From the NCBI GenBank assembly GCA_020633315.1, contig JACKDV010000020.1, positions 1 to 64,000 of the forward strand: a stretch of DNA of 64,000 nt. The letters are read 5' to 3'. Origin of the DNA: Myxococcales bacterium (lineage in GTDB: Bacteria; Myxococcota_A; Polyangia; Nannocystales; Nannocystaceae). Both the position numbers and the translations under genes were made by a program. Below, in pieces: positions 37,179 to 45,833 of this stretch. The notes under the pieces are model-generated. The model did not search any database and was not told the origin of the DNA. It worked only from the letters and a program-made list of their open reading frames with translations. Positions within the stretch are counted from its first letter, which is position 1, and each line of letters starts with the position of its first letter.

Positions 37179-38228
37179 TCAGCGCGTGACCGTCTGGATC
37201 CTCGAGGGCTTGCGCGTGGTGGCGACCAGCTTGGGGTGGCTGGTGTCCCAGCCGCGCATCTCGAACAGCTTGAGCGTGCCGGGGTAGATCCGCACCTCGA
37301 GCAGGCCGTCGTCGCCGATGGCGAAGGTCTCGGCCGACTTGGGCACGCTCACCTTGTGCACGATCGACCCGTTGGCGCGCGACACCACGTAGACGAAGTC
37401 CCGCTCGCCGGTGAAGCCGTAGCCCGCCACGATGTAGTCGCCGTGGATCAGGAACTCGCCGTTGCTCACCAGGTTCTTGGTGCGCCAGCGGATCTCCTTG
37501 GCCTGGGGATCGTAGGCCACCAGGTACGAGCACTTGCCCTTGGCCCCGCTCGAGTAGCTCTGGCAGGCCTCGTTGAAGTAGAGGGTGCCGTCGGCGTAGC
37601 GCACGTCCTGGATCTCGAGCTGGGTGGACGCCGACAGCAGCTCGTGCAGCGCCACCCCCCACAGCTCGTGGCCCTCGATGTCGTACAGGCGCGCGTAGTA
37701 GCGGCAGTTGCTCGTGCCGCCTGCCTCGCAGCTGCCCGCGCCGTAGGGCTCGCGATAGAAGGCCATGAACTCGTCGCCCACGCGATCGAGCAGGAACAGC
37801 TCCATCGTGTCCTCGAGCAGCACCACGAAGCCGGGCACCTGCGGGCCCACCCAGGTGCGAGGGCTGCCCTTGGACAGCGCCCCGTCCACGTGCGTGCGCA
37901 GCCGTCCGCCGAAGCGCTCGCCGGGCTCGTGCGGCGGCGCGTGGACGGTGAGGTCGCCCGCGGTGCGGATCGGCGGCGCGACGTAGGGGTTGGGCTTGGG
38001 CTGCGGGTGCGGGCTCTCGGCGATCGCCGGCGGGTCGACGCGCTGGGCCGTGGCGCTCTCGCTGGGGTCATGCGACGCGGGCTCGTGCGGCGTCGAGCTC
38101 GACGCCACCGGCTCGCCGGGCTGGGCCACCGGGGCCAGCGGAGGCGTGGAGCCGGGGCCGGAAGCCTTGGTGCATCCCCACACCACGAGCCCGCACAGCC
38201 CCACCCCGATGGCACGAGAGATCTCCAT
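37179..38228 (-). CDS. PQQ-like beta-propeller lipoprotein
   Basis: 349 residues. Lipobox VVWGC (Cys19), Pro/Ser/Glu linker to about 100, then blades such as RYYARLYDIEGHELWGVAL, GTLYFNEACQSY, SYLVAYDPQAKEIRWRTKNL and FVYVVSRANGSIVHKVSVPKS. The A/W-docking style (YDPQAKEIRW) matches PQQ-like repeats, but the blades are few and no cofactor residues are apparent. Probably a binding protein of the envelope. ATG 38228 follows TAGGCT (38238-38243) by 9 nt. Confidence 0.75.
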   Translation of the reverse strand: MEISRAIGVGLCGLVVWGCTKASGPGSTPPLAPVAQPGEPVASSSTPHEPASHDPSESATAQRVDPPAIAESPHPQPKPNPYVAPPIRTAGDLTVHAPPHEPGERFGGRLRTHVDGALSKGSPRTWVGPQVPGFVVLLEDTMELFLLDRVGDEFMAFYREPYGAGSCEAGGTSNCRYYARLYDIEGHELWGVALHELLSASTQLEIQDVRYADGTLYFNEACQSYSSGAKGKCSYLVAYDPQAKEIRWRTKNLVSNGEFLIHGDYIVAGYGFTGERDFVYVVSRANGSIVHKVSVPKSAETFAIGDDGLLEVRIYPGTLKLFEMRGWDTSHPKLVATTRKPSRIQTVTR

Positions 38229-38598
38229 GGCCCGAGCAGCCTAGCAGCCTCCATGGAAGCCCCGAGCGCCCACCGCGAGCACCGGCCCACGAGAATTCTT
38301 CACTCCGTTGGAGATCGGTAAGATTCGTTACTGACATGCGATTTCCCTAGGAATCCCAACTAGATCCACGGGAGGGGGTGGTTTTCGCGGTGGCCGAGCC
38401 GAAATCCCACGCTAGCCTGGATTTCGTGCCTTTTTTGGCATTTGGATGGGAATTTCAGGGGTCCGCGTCCCGTAGGGCCCCGGCGAGACGGCGAGCAGGG
38501 GTCGATGAAGCTTTGCTCCTGGGCTGCCGTCGAAGCCCCCGACCAGCACGGCCGGTGTTGAAGAGACCCATCCAGGCCCTCAACCACGGGGATTAGCA
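38229..38598. other. 370-bp low-GC intergenic tract with inverted repeats
   Basis: Markedly richer in A/T than its neighbours. It contains GAAATCC (38401-38407) pairing with GGATTTC (38419-38425), and TGCC-T6-GGCA (38427-38440). The base composition and the transposase-like gene that follows suggest a decayed mobile element or its flank. No complete terminal repeat pair was found. Confidence 0.5.
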
Positions 38599-39045
38599 AT
38601 GTACCTACGCAGGAACCGAGTCCGTTGCGGCGACACCCGCCGCACCTACCTCTCCATCGCCCACAACGTGTGGTGGTCCGGTGACGGCACCCGCAAGGCC
38701 CAGAGCCGGCCGATCGTCGTCGCCAGCTTCGGCGTCGAGGACAACGTGGACATCGAGCTCGCTCGGGAGCTGGTGGCCGCCGTCGAGCGCTGCGCACCGA
38801 AGTTCCCCACCCGCCGGGGCGAAGGCAAGGCGGTGACCATGCGGATCGCCCAGGAGGTCCGCAAGATCGAGCCGTTCCTCAAGGTGCTCGCCAGCCGCAA
38901 GCTGGGACTGGCCGAGCACCTGCCCCCGCACCCCGAGCGCGGCGAGATCCTCGACACGCTCATCCGCAACCAGCTCGCCGAGCCCGAGGCCGGTGCGCGC
39001 GAGGAAGAGATCCTCTCCAAGCTCCGCTCGGGCCTCACCCCGTAG
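38599..39045 (+). CDS. Possible N-terminal fragment of an IS1634-type transposase
   Basis: 148 residues. It starts MYLRRNRVRCGDTRRTYLSIAHNVWW followed by RPIVVASFG, similar to the first 50 residues of IS1634-like transposases (basic start, Y-x-x-I/V-E/H-N, then R-x-V-x-x-x-G). Those proteins are 450-600 residues with a DDE core; none of that core is present here, and nothing downstream of the stop continues it. So it is either a truncated relic or a small unrelated protein. The preceding tract is AT-rich, consistent with transfer. Confidence 0.45.
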   Translation: MYLRRNRVRCGDTRRTYLSIAHNVWWSGDGTRKAQSRPIVVASFGVEDNVDIELARELVAAVERCAPKFPTRRGEGKAVTMRIAQEVRKIEPFLKVLASRKLGLAEHLPPHPERGEILDTLIRNQLAEPEAGAREEEILSKLRSGLTP

Positions 39046-39205
39046 CGAGCTCGTCCTCGGGGTGGCCCGCGTCGCCGGGCCGCCCCGCGCGTCGATCCCC
39101 CGATGCCGGTCGGTCCGGGTCGCGGCACGCTCTTCCACAAGAGGTGCCGCGGCTGGGGCCCGCAGCTCCGGCGTGCCCAGGGCCCACGGCCACACGGGAT
39201 CGGCC

Positions 39206-40345
39206 TCAGCCGAGGAGCTCGAGCACGAGCTCGTCGGGCAGCGCAAGGTCCGGCTTGCGCGACACGAACACATGGGGCGCCTTGCCCGTGCTCACCAGCG
39301 TGCCGTAGCCGAGCCGCGGCGCGAGCACCTCGAGCACCTTGAGCTCGCGACCCCCCATCGTCCGGGTCTCGGCGCGCTCCTCGAGCAGCGCGCGCGCCAG
39401 CGGGGAGCTCTCCACGAACACCTCGCTGAGGAAGTCCACCCGCAGCGCCACGTCACAGCGCTTGCCCTGCAGCGAGTCGGTGAGCTTGCGCGGCAGGCCC
39501 TCGGGGAGATCTCCCGTCACCTTCCCCACGATGAAGGGCGAGAGGATCTCCGGCTCGCTCAGCTCCGCCTGCGGGCACGAGACGATCCCCAGCTCGTCGA
39601 CCACGTAGCGCAGGCCGGAGGAGACCTCGTCGGCCCGGCGCTGCTGCTCGGCGCTCTCGGCGGCCCGCTCGGTCTCGCGGCGCTTGAGATCCTCGGCGAC
39701 CGACAGCTTGGGCTTGCCGGGAGCCGGCGCCGGTCGAGACGCCCCGCCGGCGGGGCTCGGCGCAGCCTTGGCCGCGGCGCCGGGGCCCGCGTCGTCCTCC
39801 GGCGGCTCGGCCAGGGTCATCAGCATGGCCTGGTCGTCCACGTTGGGCTCGAGCAGCGAGATCTCCACGCTCGGTCCCCCCGCGAAGCCGTTGGCCAGCT
39901 CGTCGACCGACAGCCGCAGCTGCTTGCACAGCTCCTGCACCGGCCAGCGCTCGGCGCCCGGGGCCTGGGTGTCGGCGCTGGCCTCGTCGGCCGCGAGCAC
40001 CTGCCCGCGCTGGGCCACCACGAACGCCTCCCGGCGCTCCTGCGGCGGCGCCGTCTTGGCGTAGTACATGAAGCACTGCCGCGGCAGCATCTGGCTCATG
40101 GCCACGGCGATGTCGGCGTTCTCGCGCCAGAACGCGGTCGGATCGTCGCCGACCACCGAGCCCACGATGCGCCCCAGCACGAGCTGGGCCTGCGGGTGGC
40201 GGGTGAGCACCAGCTTGGCGTCGGTGATGTTGCGGGCCTTGCTGATCAGCAGCTCGGCGGCCACGGCCGCGAGGTGACTGACTCGGAAGGGATCGAGCGG
40301 GACGAGGACCCCGCCGTGCATGGTGGGAGTGGACAGTGCGCTCAT
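39206..40345 (-). CDS. Hypothetical protein, last gene of the retropepsin-HutF operon
   Basis: 379 residues, soluble, no signal peptide. N-terminal domain about 1-110, a second about 135-190, an Ala/Pro linker with KLSVAEDLKRRETERAAESAEQQRR (probable coiled coil) and a C-terminal domain (about 240-379) ending VFVSRKPDLALPDELVLELLG. No motif identifies it. It starts 5 bp after the stop of the lipoprotein gene upstream, so it is co-transcribed with three other genes (down to 39206). Confidence 0.7.
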   Translation of the reverse strand: MSALSTPTMHGGVLVPLDPFRVSHLAAVAAELLISKARNITDAKLVLTRHPQAQLVLGRIVGSVVGDDPTAFWRENADIAVAMSQMLPRQCFMYYAKTAPPQERREAFVVAQRGQVLAADEASADTQAPGAERWPVQELCKQLRLSVDELANGFAGGPSVEISLLEPNVDDQAMLMTLAEPPEDDAGPGAAAKAAPSPAGGASRPAPAPGKPKLSVAEDLKRRETERAAESAEQQRRADEVSSGLRYVVDELGIVSCPQAELSEPEILSPFIVGKVTGDLPEGLPRKLTDSLQGKRCDVALRVDFLSEVFVESSPLARALLEERAETRTMGGRELKVLEVLAPRLGYGTLVSTGKAPHVFVSRKPDLALPDELVLELLG

Positions 40346-40349
40346 GGCT

Positions 40350-41000
40350 TCAGCTCGCGTCGATCACCACCACCGATACCTGCCACTGATCCTCCTCGCC
40401 CACGAAGAAGTTGCCGACGGTGAGCAGGGCGCTGCCCTCCACCACGCAGGTGTGGAGTCGCGGGGCGTCCGGCGGTCGGGGGGAGTCGAGAGGAGGGGTC
40501 CACTGCTGCGTGCACCAGCGATCGGTTCGGCGGCGGGCCTCTTCGGCCAACCGAGAGCTCTCCTCGGCCGAGAGCCCTCTGGCCACGAGACCTATCACAC
40601 CCTCTCCTCCCAGTTCGAGGCTGAACGATTGGCCGTCGATCTCCACGGGCGGGTCGGGTCGACACACCCTCACGATGCCGTCGGCGCGTGACAGCGGCGA
40701 GGGCTCGCTGGCACACCAGCGGTCCGCGAGCCGCGCCATCACCTCGTCGTCGGTGCCCACGCTGGCCTCCGCGAAGGCCCCGTCGAGGATCTCGTCCACC
40801 CGGTCCCAGCCCACGCGCGAGCGGGCCTCGCCCTCCTGGCCCCCCGCGCCCTCGCCGTCGCCGGCCGCCTGCTCCGAGCCGGCCGAGGGCGGACGCGTGG
40901 CGCCGCCCCAGGCATCGCGCACCTGCTCGTCCACCCGCCGGGTGCAGCCGAGCGCAAGCACCGTGGCCATCACCACCCCGCCGCAACCGCGCCACCCCAT
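40350..41000 (-). CDS. Small lipoprotein in the retropepsin-HutF operon
   Basis: 216 residues. Lipobox LALGC (Cys19), Gly/Glu-rich linker to about 60, then an alpha/beta domain with paired Cys (DRWCASEPS, RVCRPDPP, DRWCTQQW, HTCVVEG) and a C-terminal strand (QWQVSVVVIDAS). Family not recognised. Its start lies 1 bp after the HutF stop. Confidence 0.72.
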   Translation of the reverse strand: MGWRGCGGVVMATVLALGCTRRVDEQVRDAWGGATRPPSAGSEQAAGDGEGAGGQEGEARSRVGWDRVDEILDGAFAEASVGTDDEVMARLADRWCASEPSPLSRADGIVRVCRPDPPVEIDGQSFSLELGGEGVIGLVARGLSAEESSRLAEEARRRTDRWCTQQWTPPLDSPRPPDAPRLHTCVVEGSALLTVGNFFVGEEDQWQVSVVVIDAS

Positions 41001-41001
41001 C

Positions 41002-42324
41002 TCAGCCCCGCGCCTGGCCTCCGACGAACACGTGCCGCACCGCCCTCGCCGTCCCGGCGCACATCAGGGCATCGAGCAGGTGATCGGACGCGATGCCCTC
41101 GAAGAAGGGATCGTCCAGGCCCACCGTGAGCGCGTCGAAGGGACGGCCCACGCCCAGGCGCCCCAGCGTGGCCGACTGGCCCAGCGCCGAGGCCCCGGCC
41201 TCGGTGGCCGCGTGCAGGAGCGCCGGGCCCAGGCGGCCCCGCTCGTCGCACAGCCGCAGCCGCGCCTGGCCGCGCAGGCGCTCGTCCATCTCGAGCAGGC
41301 GGGCCTCCTGCACCAGGTCGATCACCGCGTTGCTGTCGCTGCCCAGCGCCACCTCCACGCCGGCGTCCCGCAGCTCCACCGCGGGCACGATGCCGTCGCC
41401 CAGGTCGGCCTCGGTGGTCGGGCAGGCGCACACGTGCTGGCCGGCGAGCAGGCGGTGATCCTCGGCGGTGGTGTGGACCGCATGCACGGCGGTGAGGCCC
41501 CGCGCGCGCTCGCAGGCCCCCGCGTCGACGAGCAGCCGGGTGGGGGTGACCCCGTGCTCGGCCCGGCACTCCTCGTTCTCGCGCGGCTGCTCGCTGAGGT
41601 GCGCGTGCAGGGGCAGGCCGTGCGCATGGGCGTAGCGGATCGCCTCGAGCAGGGCCGGCCGCGGCACCGCGCGCACGCTGTGCGGGGCCAGGCCCAGGGG
41701 CACGCCGCGGCTGCGCAGGTCGTCCACGCGCCGCAGGTACGCATCCACGTCGGCGTCACAGAAGCGGCGCTGCTCGGGCAGCGCGGGCTGGCCGTGCCCC
41801 GCCCGCAGGTAGAGCACCTGCAGCAGCACCACCCGGATCCCCACCTCGGCCGCCGCCCGCAGCACCTGCGCCGACAGCTCGTTGGGATCGGCATAGGGGC
41901 GCCCGTCGGGCTGGTGGTGCAGGTAGTGGAACTCGCCCACGCAGGTGATCCCCGCCCGCAGCATCTCGGCGAAGGCCTGGCGGGTGATCGCATGGACGCC
42001 CTCGGGATCGAGGGTCTGCGCCCGGGCGTACATCGCCTCGCGCCAGCTCCAGAACGACGAGGGATCGTGGGCCCCTCGCCGGTGGGTGGCCCCGCGGATC
42101 GCCCGCTGGAACGCATGGCTGTGGGCGTCGACCATGCCCGGCAGCAGCATCACCGGGCCGAGGTCGCGCTGCAGCAGCTCGGCCGGCGGCTCGGCCTGGC
42201 CCGCGTGCCCCAGCGCGGTGATCGTGCCGCCCTCGTCCACCGCCAGCCAGGGCTCGTCCACCCACCGCCCCTCGATCACGCCGTGGGCGGCCCGGTACAC
42301 GATGGACGAGGACGCCGGGCCCAT
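41002..42324 (-). CDS. hutF: Formimidoylglutamate deiminase (HutF)
   Basis: 440 residues, amidohydrolase superfamily. The metal-binding start is MVDAHSHAFQR (near residues 64-74); FWSWREAMY and GEFHYLHHQPDG are hallmark segments of HutF, and later HAHLSEQ, HAVHTT and LGSDSNAVIDL supply the remaining metal ligands. HutF converts N-formimidoyl-L-glutamate to N-formyl-L-glutamate plus ammonia in histidine breakdown. No other hut gene is in the window. It sits in a tight four-gene operon with a retropepsin-like protein and two unknowns, an unusual setting. Confidence 0.9.
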   Translation of the reverse strand: MGPASSSIVYRAAHGVIEGRWVDEPWLAVDEGGTITALGHAGQAEPPAELLQRDLGPVMLLPGMVDAHSHAFQRAIRGATHRRGAHDPSSFWSWREAMYARAQTLDPEGVHAITRQAFAEMLRAGITCVGEFHYLHHQPDGRPYADPNELSAQVLRAAAEVGIRVVLLQVLYLRAGHGQPALPEQRRFCDADVDAYLRRVDDLRSRGVPLGLAPHSVRAVPRPALLEAIRYAHAHGLPLHAHLSEQPRENEECRAEHGVTPTRLLVDAGACERARGLTAVHAVHTTAEDHRLLAGQHVCACPTTEADLGDGIVPAVELRDAGVEVALGSDSNAVIDLVQEARLLEMDERLRGQARLRLCDERGRLGPALLHAATEAGASALGQSATLGRLGVGRPFDALTVGLDDPFFEGIASDHLLDALMCAGTARAVRHVFVGGQARG

Positions 42325-42328
42325 CGCG

Positions 42329-44533
42329 CTACTCCGCGGCCTTGGCCTTGGTGCCCTTGCCCTTGCTCTTGCCCTTGCCCTTGCCCTTGGCGGGGGCCTC
42401 GGGCTCCTTCGCGGCGGCGGTGGGGGGCGCGTCGGCGAAGTAGATCCGGCGGGTGTCGAAGTCGAGGGTGAAGCGGCGGGTGGCCAGCGGCGCCAGGCCG
42501 ATCATCCCGTCCTCGCGGAAGCCGGTGGAGGTCTTGACCCGCTCGAAGAAGCCGCGGATCTGCCCCTGCGGATCGGTGTAGGCCACGGCCGACTCCAGCC
42601 CCGAAAGCGTCAGCGGCCCCAGGGTGAACGCGTCCACGGTGCCCATCGCCACGTCGTCGCGCATGGGCGGGATCGGCAGGCCGGCGTGGCCGTGGGCCAG
42701 CAGGTTGGCCGCGATGTCGGCCCCGCGCATGCCGGTGTTGAGCAGGTACAGGCCCTCGGCGTCGCCGAGCTCGGCCATCACGTACAGGAAGTGGGTCTCG
42801 TGCTGCCAAAAGGGCAGGCCCTCGCCGGTGCGCCGGGCCTCGCGATCGCCCTTGCAGCGGCCGCCGCCCTGCACCAGCTCGAGGGTCTTGGCGGGCACGT
42901 CGAGGCTCACCTGCAGGTCGCTGAGCATGCTCAGCCCCAGCACCGCCTTGACGTCGGGCAGGTCGTTGCCCGCCATCTCGGCCATCGCCCGATCGTCGAA
43001 CACGTCGACGGGCACGTTGGTGATCGTCACGTCGCCGATCCGCAGCGCCTGCGCCTCGCCGTAGCCCACCGACGGGGTGCCGCGCGGCGCCTGGGCCCCC
43101 AGCGAGCGCACCGAGATCCCCCGCGCGGCGGCGAAGGAGTTGGAGAGGATGAGGTCGGAGGCGCCGGTGTCGAGGATCGCGTTGACCGGCTCGTCCTCCA
43201 CCATGATCTCCACCACGGCCAGCGGCGAGCCGCTGACCAGCGGCACCGTGGTCACGCAGCCCTTGGCCTTGGTCTGCAGCGGCTTGCCCACGAAGCTGCG
43301 GTAGCGCCCCGCGAGCACGGGGTTGCCCACCGCGTCGAGGGTCTTGGCGAGCTTGGCGAAGTCGCGGCGGCGGTAGTGGATCCACGCCTCCTCGAGCGCG
43401 AGCACCTCGGGGCGCAGGCCGGCCGAGCGGGCCTTGTCGAGCACGTCGGCGGCCTCCTTGGTGTCGCCGCGCAGCACCAGCACGCGGGCGAGCAGCACCA
43501 GGGCCTCGGGCTCCGCGGGGTCGAGCGCGAGCGTGGCCCGGGCGGCCTTCTCGGCGGTCTCGAAGTGGGCGGCCTCCCAGGCCGCGCGCGCCAGGGCCAC
43601 CTGGCTGGCGGCGTCGTCGGGCTCGTCGGCCGCGGCCTTGGTGGCGGCCTGCAGCGCGGCCAGGCGCTGGTCGGGCGCGGGCGCGGGCGCGGGCAGCTCG
43701 GGCCTCGCGAACACCGAGGCCTCGACCGGCCGGTGGTCGACCTCCTGGGTCACGAACTCCACGACCTGCTTCTGATCGCCCAGCTCGTTGATCACCCGCA
43801 CCAGGTGGGGCACCTCGATGCCGCCCACGTCGCGGTAGTCGTCGTAGACGATCGTCTGGCGCTGCACCTGCTCGCCCTCGTCGGTCTCGAGCGCGTCCTC
43901 CACGATCTCCTCGCGCAGCAGGCCGGTGGCGCGGTCGAACCACATGGTCTTGGGGCTGGTGGCCGCGCCGGCGGTCTCCCAGCGCACGCCGTCGAGCACG
44001 GTCACCTGACCCTCGCTGTCCTCCTTGCGGGGCGGCTGCACCAGGGTCACCTGCACGCCGCGCTCCTCGAGGTCGAGGTACCAGTGGAGCACCGCGTCCT
44101 CCTTGGACAGCTCGACCTCCTCGGGGGACTCGATGCGCAGCAGGTCGCCGGCGAGCTGCCAGCCCTCCTCGCCGTCGAAGCCCTTCTCCTCCACCAGGTC
44201 GTCGAGCACGGTGCGGCGGTAGAGCTTGCCGTCGGCGGTGGTGCGCAGCAGGAACGAGCCCACCTTGTCCTCGGCCACGCAGCCCGCCTCGGGGTCGTCG
44301 CAGCCCTCCTGGGCGCGCACGATCATGCGGGCCTCGATGGTGCGGGCGGGCAGCGCCCGCAGGGCGGCCTCGCCTCCCGATGCCGTGACGAAGCGATCGA
44401 GCACCTCGGCCGCGGTGCTCGGCGCCGCGGGCATGGCGTCGGGCTCCTGGGGCAGCTCGGGGGGGATCTTCAGGCACCCGGCCGGGGCACCGAGCGCCAT
44501 GGAGGCGACCAACGGAAACGCGAGGCGTCGCAC
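42329..44533 (-). CDS. Retropepsin-like aspartyl protease lipoprotein with LolA-like and TPR regions
   Basis: 734 residues from GTG 44533; lipobox GAPAGC (Cys20). Residues about 35-275 resemble an outer-membrane lipoprotein-sorting (LolA-like) fold (AEVLDRFVTASGGEAALRAL, MWFDRATGLLREEI, YDDYRDVGGIEVPHLVRV). About 290-400 is TPR-like. From about 430 a retropepsin fold appears: NAILDTGASDLILS (near 457) is the catalytic D-T/S-G motif and VKAVLGLSMLSDL the usual second half. A repeated copy has NTGMRGADI (near 600), its Asp replaced by Asn, so only one half carries the catalytic Asp. A Lys/Gly tail (KGKGKGKSKGKG) ends the protein. First gene of its operon. Confidence 0.78.
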   Translation of the reverse strand: MRRLAFPLVASMALGAPAGCLKIPPELPQEPDAMPAAPSTAAEVLDRFVTASGGEAALRALPARTIEARMIVRAQEGCDDPEAGCVAEDKVGSFLLRTTADGKLYRRTVLDDLVEEKGFDGEEGWQLAGDLLRIESPEEVELSKEDAVLHWYLDLEERGVQVTLVQPPRKEDSEGQVTVLDGVRWETAGAATSPKTMWFDRATGLLREEIVEDALETDEGEQVQRQTIVYDDYRDVGGIEVPHLVRVINELGDQKQVVEFVTQEVDHRPVEASVFARPELPAPAPAPDQRLAALQAATKAAADEPDDAASQVALARAAWEAAHFETAEKAARATLALDPAEPEALVLLARVLVLRGDTKEAADVLDKARSAGLRPEVLALEEAWIHYRRRDFAKLAKTLDAVGNPVLAGRYRSFVGKPLQTKAKGCVTTVPLVSGSPLAVVEIMVEDEPVNAILDTGASDLILSNSFAAARGISVRSLGAQAPRGTPSVGYGEAQALRIGDVTITNVPVDVFDDRAMAEMAGNDLPDVKAVLGLSMLSDLQVSLDVPAKTLELVQGGGRCKGDREARRTGEGLPFWQHETHFLYVMAELGDAEGLYLLNTGMRGADIAANLLAHGHAGLPIPPMRDDVAMGTVDAFTLGPLTLSGLESAVAYTDPQGQIRGFFERVKTSTGFREDGMIGLAPLATRRFTLDFDTRRIYFADAPPTAAAKEPEAPAKGKGKGKSKGKGTKAKAAE

Positions 44534-44657
44534 GCGACGGAGGCTTGCCCGCGGCCACGGGGTCGTCAAGGGCCAGGGTCCCGAACGAGCGACGAGCCGG
44601 GCGCGCCGGGCCATGGGGTTGGAGCCAACGGCCCAAGCGCGCTAGCCTGCGGTGGCG

Positions 44658-45833
44658 GTGCTGCCTCGTTTCCTGCCGCTGGCGCTGGTCCTGGGCCTCG
44701 CGGGCCCTGCCTCGGCGCACGCGGGCCCCTCGCTGCGACCGGTGCAGGCCGAGCTGTCGGCGGTGACCACCCTGGAGGCCGAGCCCACCGCGGCCTGCCG
44801 CCAGCAGGTTCTCGACGAGCTGGTGGAGGGGCGGCGCCGGGACGACGCCTGCGGCGAGGACCGCGAGCTGGCCGGGCGGGCCCTGGTGCGCCGCCGCGAT
44901 GCCTTCGGCTACGTGGAGCGCAGGGTGGTGGAGCTGGCCACCTTGCAGCTGGTGCTGGGCGAGGCGAGCCGCTGCCGGAGCTGGCCGCTGCGCAGCCCCT
45001 CGCGCGACGTGCTGCGGCGCACCGACGTGAGCGCGGCGGGCTGCCGGCTGCGACGCTACCAGGGCCCGATCGCGCTGACCTTCGTCGACCGTCGGGGCCG
45101 CCGGACCACCCCGCTGGCCCCGCTGACGACCGACCGGGACGGCCGCCTGGTGATCCGCTTCGCGTCGCTCGACCAGGCCCTGCGCGCGCTGGACCAGGGC
45201 GAGCTGGCCGACTACGCCCGCATCGAGCTGGGCGACGAGGCGTGGGCCGGCCACGTCGACCTCGAGCAGCTGCTGCGCTTCCGCGCCGACTGGCACCTCA
45301 CCTGGGTGCGCCGGGGACGGGGCGCGCCGGGCCTGTTCGCGCTGGGGCATCCCGAGCACCCCGAGGTGGACGAGGCCAACGCGATGGCGGCCGACGCCCT
45401 GCTGTCGCGGCAGGAGGACGACCTGCAGCGGGTGGAGCGAGGCGAGCTGCGGGCGCTCGACTACCTCGATCGCCACCCGTGGTCGCCGTATCGCCGCAAG
45501 GTGGAGGCGTGGCTGGGCGCGCGAGCGCGGCCGCAGGCTCAGCGACCGTCGGCCGGCTCGGAGGGCGATGCCGAAGGCGATGCGACCGGAGCCCCCGAGG
45601 GCGGGACCGCCGACGGAGCGACCGAGCCCGAGGCGACCGAGGGCGGGACCGCCGACGGAGCGACCGAGCCCGAGGCGACCGAGGGCGGGACCTCCGACGG
45701 AGCGACCCCCGAGGCCGGCTCCGTCGAGCGAGGCCGCGAGCGCGAGCTCGGGGCCCGCGGTGGCTTGGGCCCGAGCACCGAGCCACCGGGCGGCGGGCGG
45801 CGGGGCGGGGCCAAGGGCGGCATCGGCCCGTAG
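44658..45833 (+). CDS. Secreted protein with repetitive C-terminal tail
   Basis: About 391 residues. Signal peptide LPLALVLGLAGPASAHA. The mature region holds a mixed domain with Cys pairs (AACRQQVLDELVEG, ASRCRSWPLRS, RLRRYQGPIALTFVDRRGRRT, LVIRFASLDQALRALDQGELADY) and a final helical part to about 295; family unknown. The last 98 residues are a disordered tail with three EGGTADGATEPEAT-type 14-residue repeats. GTG 44658 lies 9 nt after TAGCCT (44643-44648); GTG 44652 is too close to it. The tail overlaps the convergent lipoprotein gene on the other strand by 295 bp. Confidence 0.65.
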   Translation: MLPRFLPLALVLGLAGPASAHAGPSLRPVQAELSAVTTLEAEPTAACRQQVLDELVEGRRRDDACGEDRELAGRALVRRRDAFGYVERRVVELATLQLVLGEASRCRSWPLRSPSRDVLRRTDVSAAGCRLRRYQGPIALTFVDRRGRRTTPLAPLTTDRDGRLVIRFASLDQALRALDQGELADYARIELGDEAWAGHVDLEQLLRFRADWHLTWVRRGRGAPGLFALGHPEHPEVDEANAMAADALLSRQEDDLQRVERGELRALDYLDRHPWSPYRRKVEAWLGARARPQAQRPSAGSEGDAEGDATGAPEGGTADGATEPEATEGGTADGATEPEATEGGTSDGATPEAGSVERGRERELGARGGLGPSTEPPGGGRRGGAKGGIGP

